DNA from: M3007 sp046299435
GTDB taxonomy: Bacteria > Bacteroidota > Bacteroidia > Chitinophagales > Saprospiraceae
Reading direction: 5' to 3'
Assembly: GCA_046299435.1 (NCBI GenBank)
Contig: JBKBIC010000277.1
Coordinates: 1-5,901, forward strand
DNA: 5,901 nt
A program made the position numbers and the translations under genes. Below are positions 5,845 to 5,901 of this stretch, piece by piece. The stretch's first letter is position 1. Each line of letters begins with the position of its first letter. A model generated the notes under the pieces. It was given only the letters and a program-made list of their open reading frames with translations, ran no database searches and had not been told where the DNA came from.

Positions 5845-5901
5845 ATTCGTTGATTTGGAGATTCGGCTATTTGAGAGCAATGATTCAAATAGCCGAATCT
5901 C
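5845..5901. repeat. 17-bp perfect inverted repeat built on octamer words
   Basis: Arms 5858-5874 and 5885-5901 are exact reverse complements around a 10-nt loop, and the stem may continue past the window edge. The left side reads as four octamers: ATTCGTTG, ATTTGGAG, ATTCGGCT, ATTTGAGA (5845-5876). The right arm is their mirror. It begins 24 bp after the small lipoprotein stop codon, so it could end that transcript or protect its 3' end; whether a T-tract follows cannot be seen. Confidence 0.85.

Overview
This 5.9 kb window looks chromosomal and comes from a Bacteroidota bacterium, most likely of the Saprospiraceae/Chitinophagaceae kind. The family-level guess is an inference. Three things point there: promoter-like TAnnTTTG boxes (TACTTTTGC), start codons without Shine-Dalgarno sequences, and a secreted multi-domain protein with the GCDS-type and Ig/PKD-like repeats common in that phylum. 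Two lipoproteins with C-terminal lipoboxes fit as well. Coding regions are GC-rich, so long antisense shadow ORFs are plentiful.

Layout from left to right. The left edge (1-133) is non-coding, with A/T-rich short-period repeats and perhaps the first codons of a leftward gene. A leftward gene (134-1714) encodes a 526-residue secreted, cysteine-rich, Ig-like protein with no recognisable C-terminal sorting domain. Upstream of it is a 27-bp-armed inverted repeat (1750-1817). Next comes a leftward two-gene unit: a methionine-patterned small lipoprotein (2488-2886) followed by a Sco1/SenC copper chaperone (1862-2491), joined by an ATGA stop/start overlap. A divergent promoter region (2902-2964) has two mirrored TACTTTTGC boxes. 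A mirrored heptamer array follows (3000-3107) and runs almost to the start codon of rightward purB, adenylosuccinate lyase (3115-4446). A leftward MurG/GT28-like glycosyltransferase (4454-5575) meets purB tail to tail with 7 bp between them. A 36-residue probable lipoprotein (5723-5833) is followed by a 17-bp perfect inverted repeat that ends at the window edge.

Functionally, purB is purine-biosynthesis housekeeping. The Sco/Met-rich lipoprotein pair probably serves copper delivery to cytochrome oxidase. The glycosyltransferase probably acts on a cell-envelope lipid or glycan. These genes do not form one pathway.

The most unusual signal lies between the genes. Four intergenic stretches each carry degenerate 7-8-bp tandem words that then reappear in inverted orientation, so each forms a mirrored, hairpin-capable array. 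Each site uses a different word: GAAATT-, GTTTCGT-, CGTCCAC- and ATTyGG-like. They resemble the short tandemly repeated repetitive sequences of cyanobacteria in period, but are unrelated in sequence and organised as inverted pairs. I found no defence system, transposase, CRISPR array, tRNA or rRNA.
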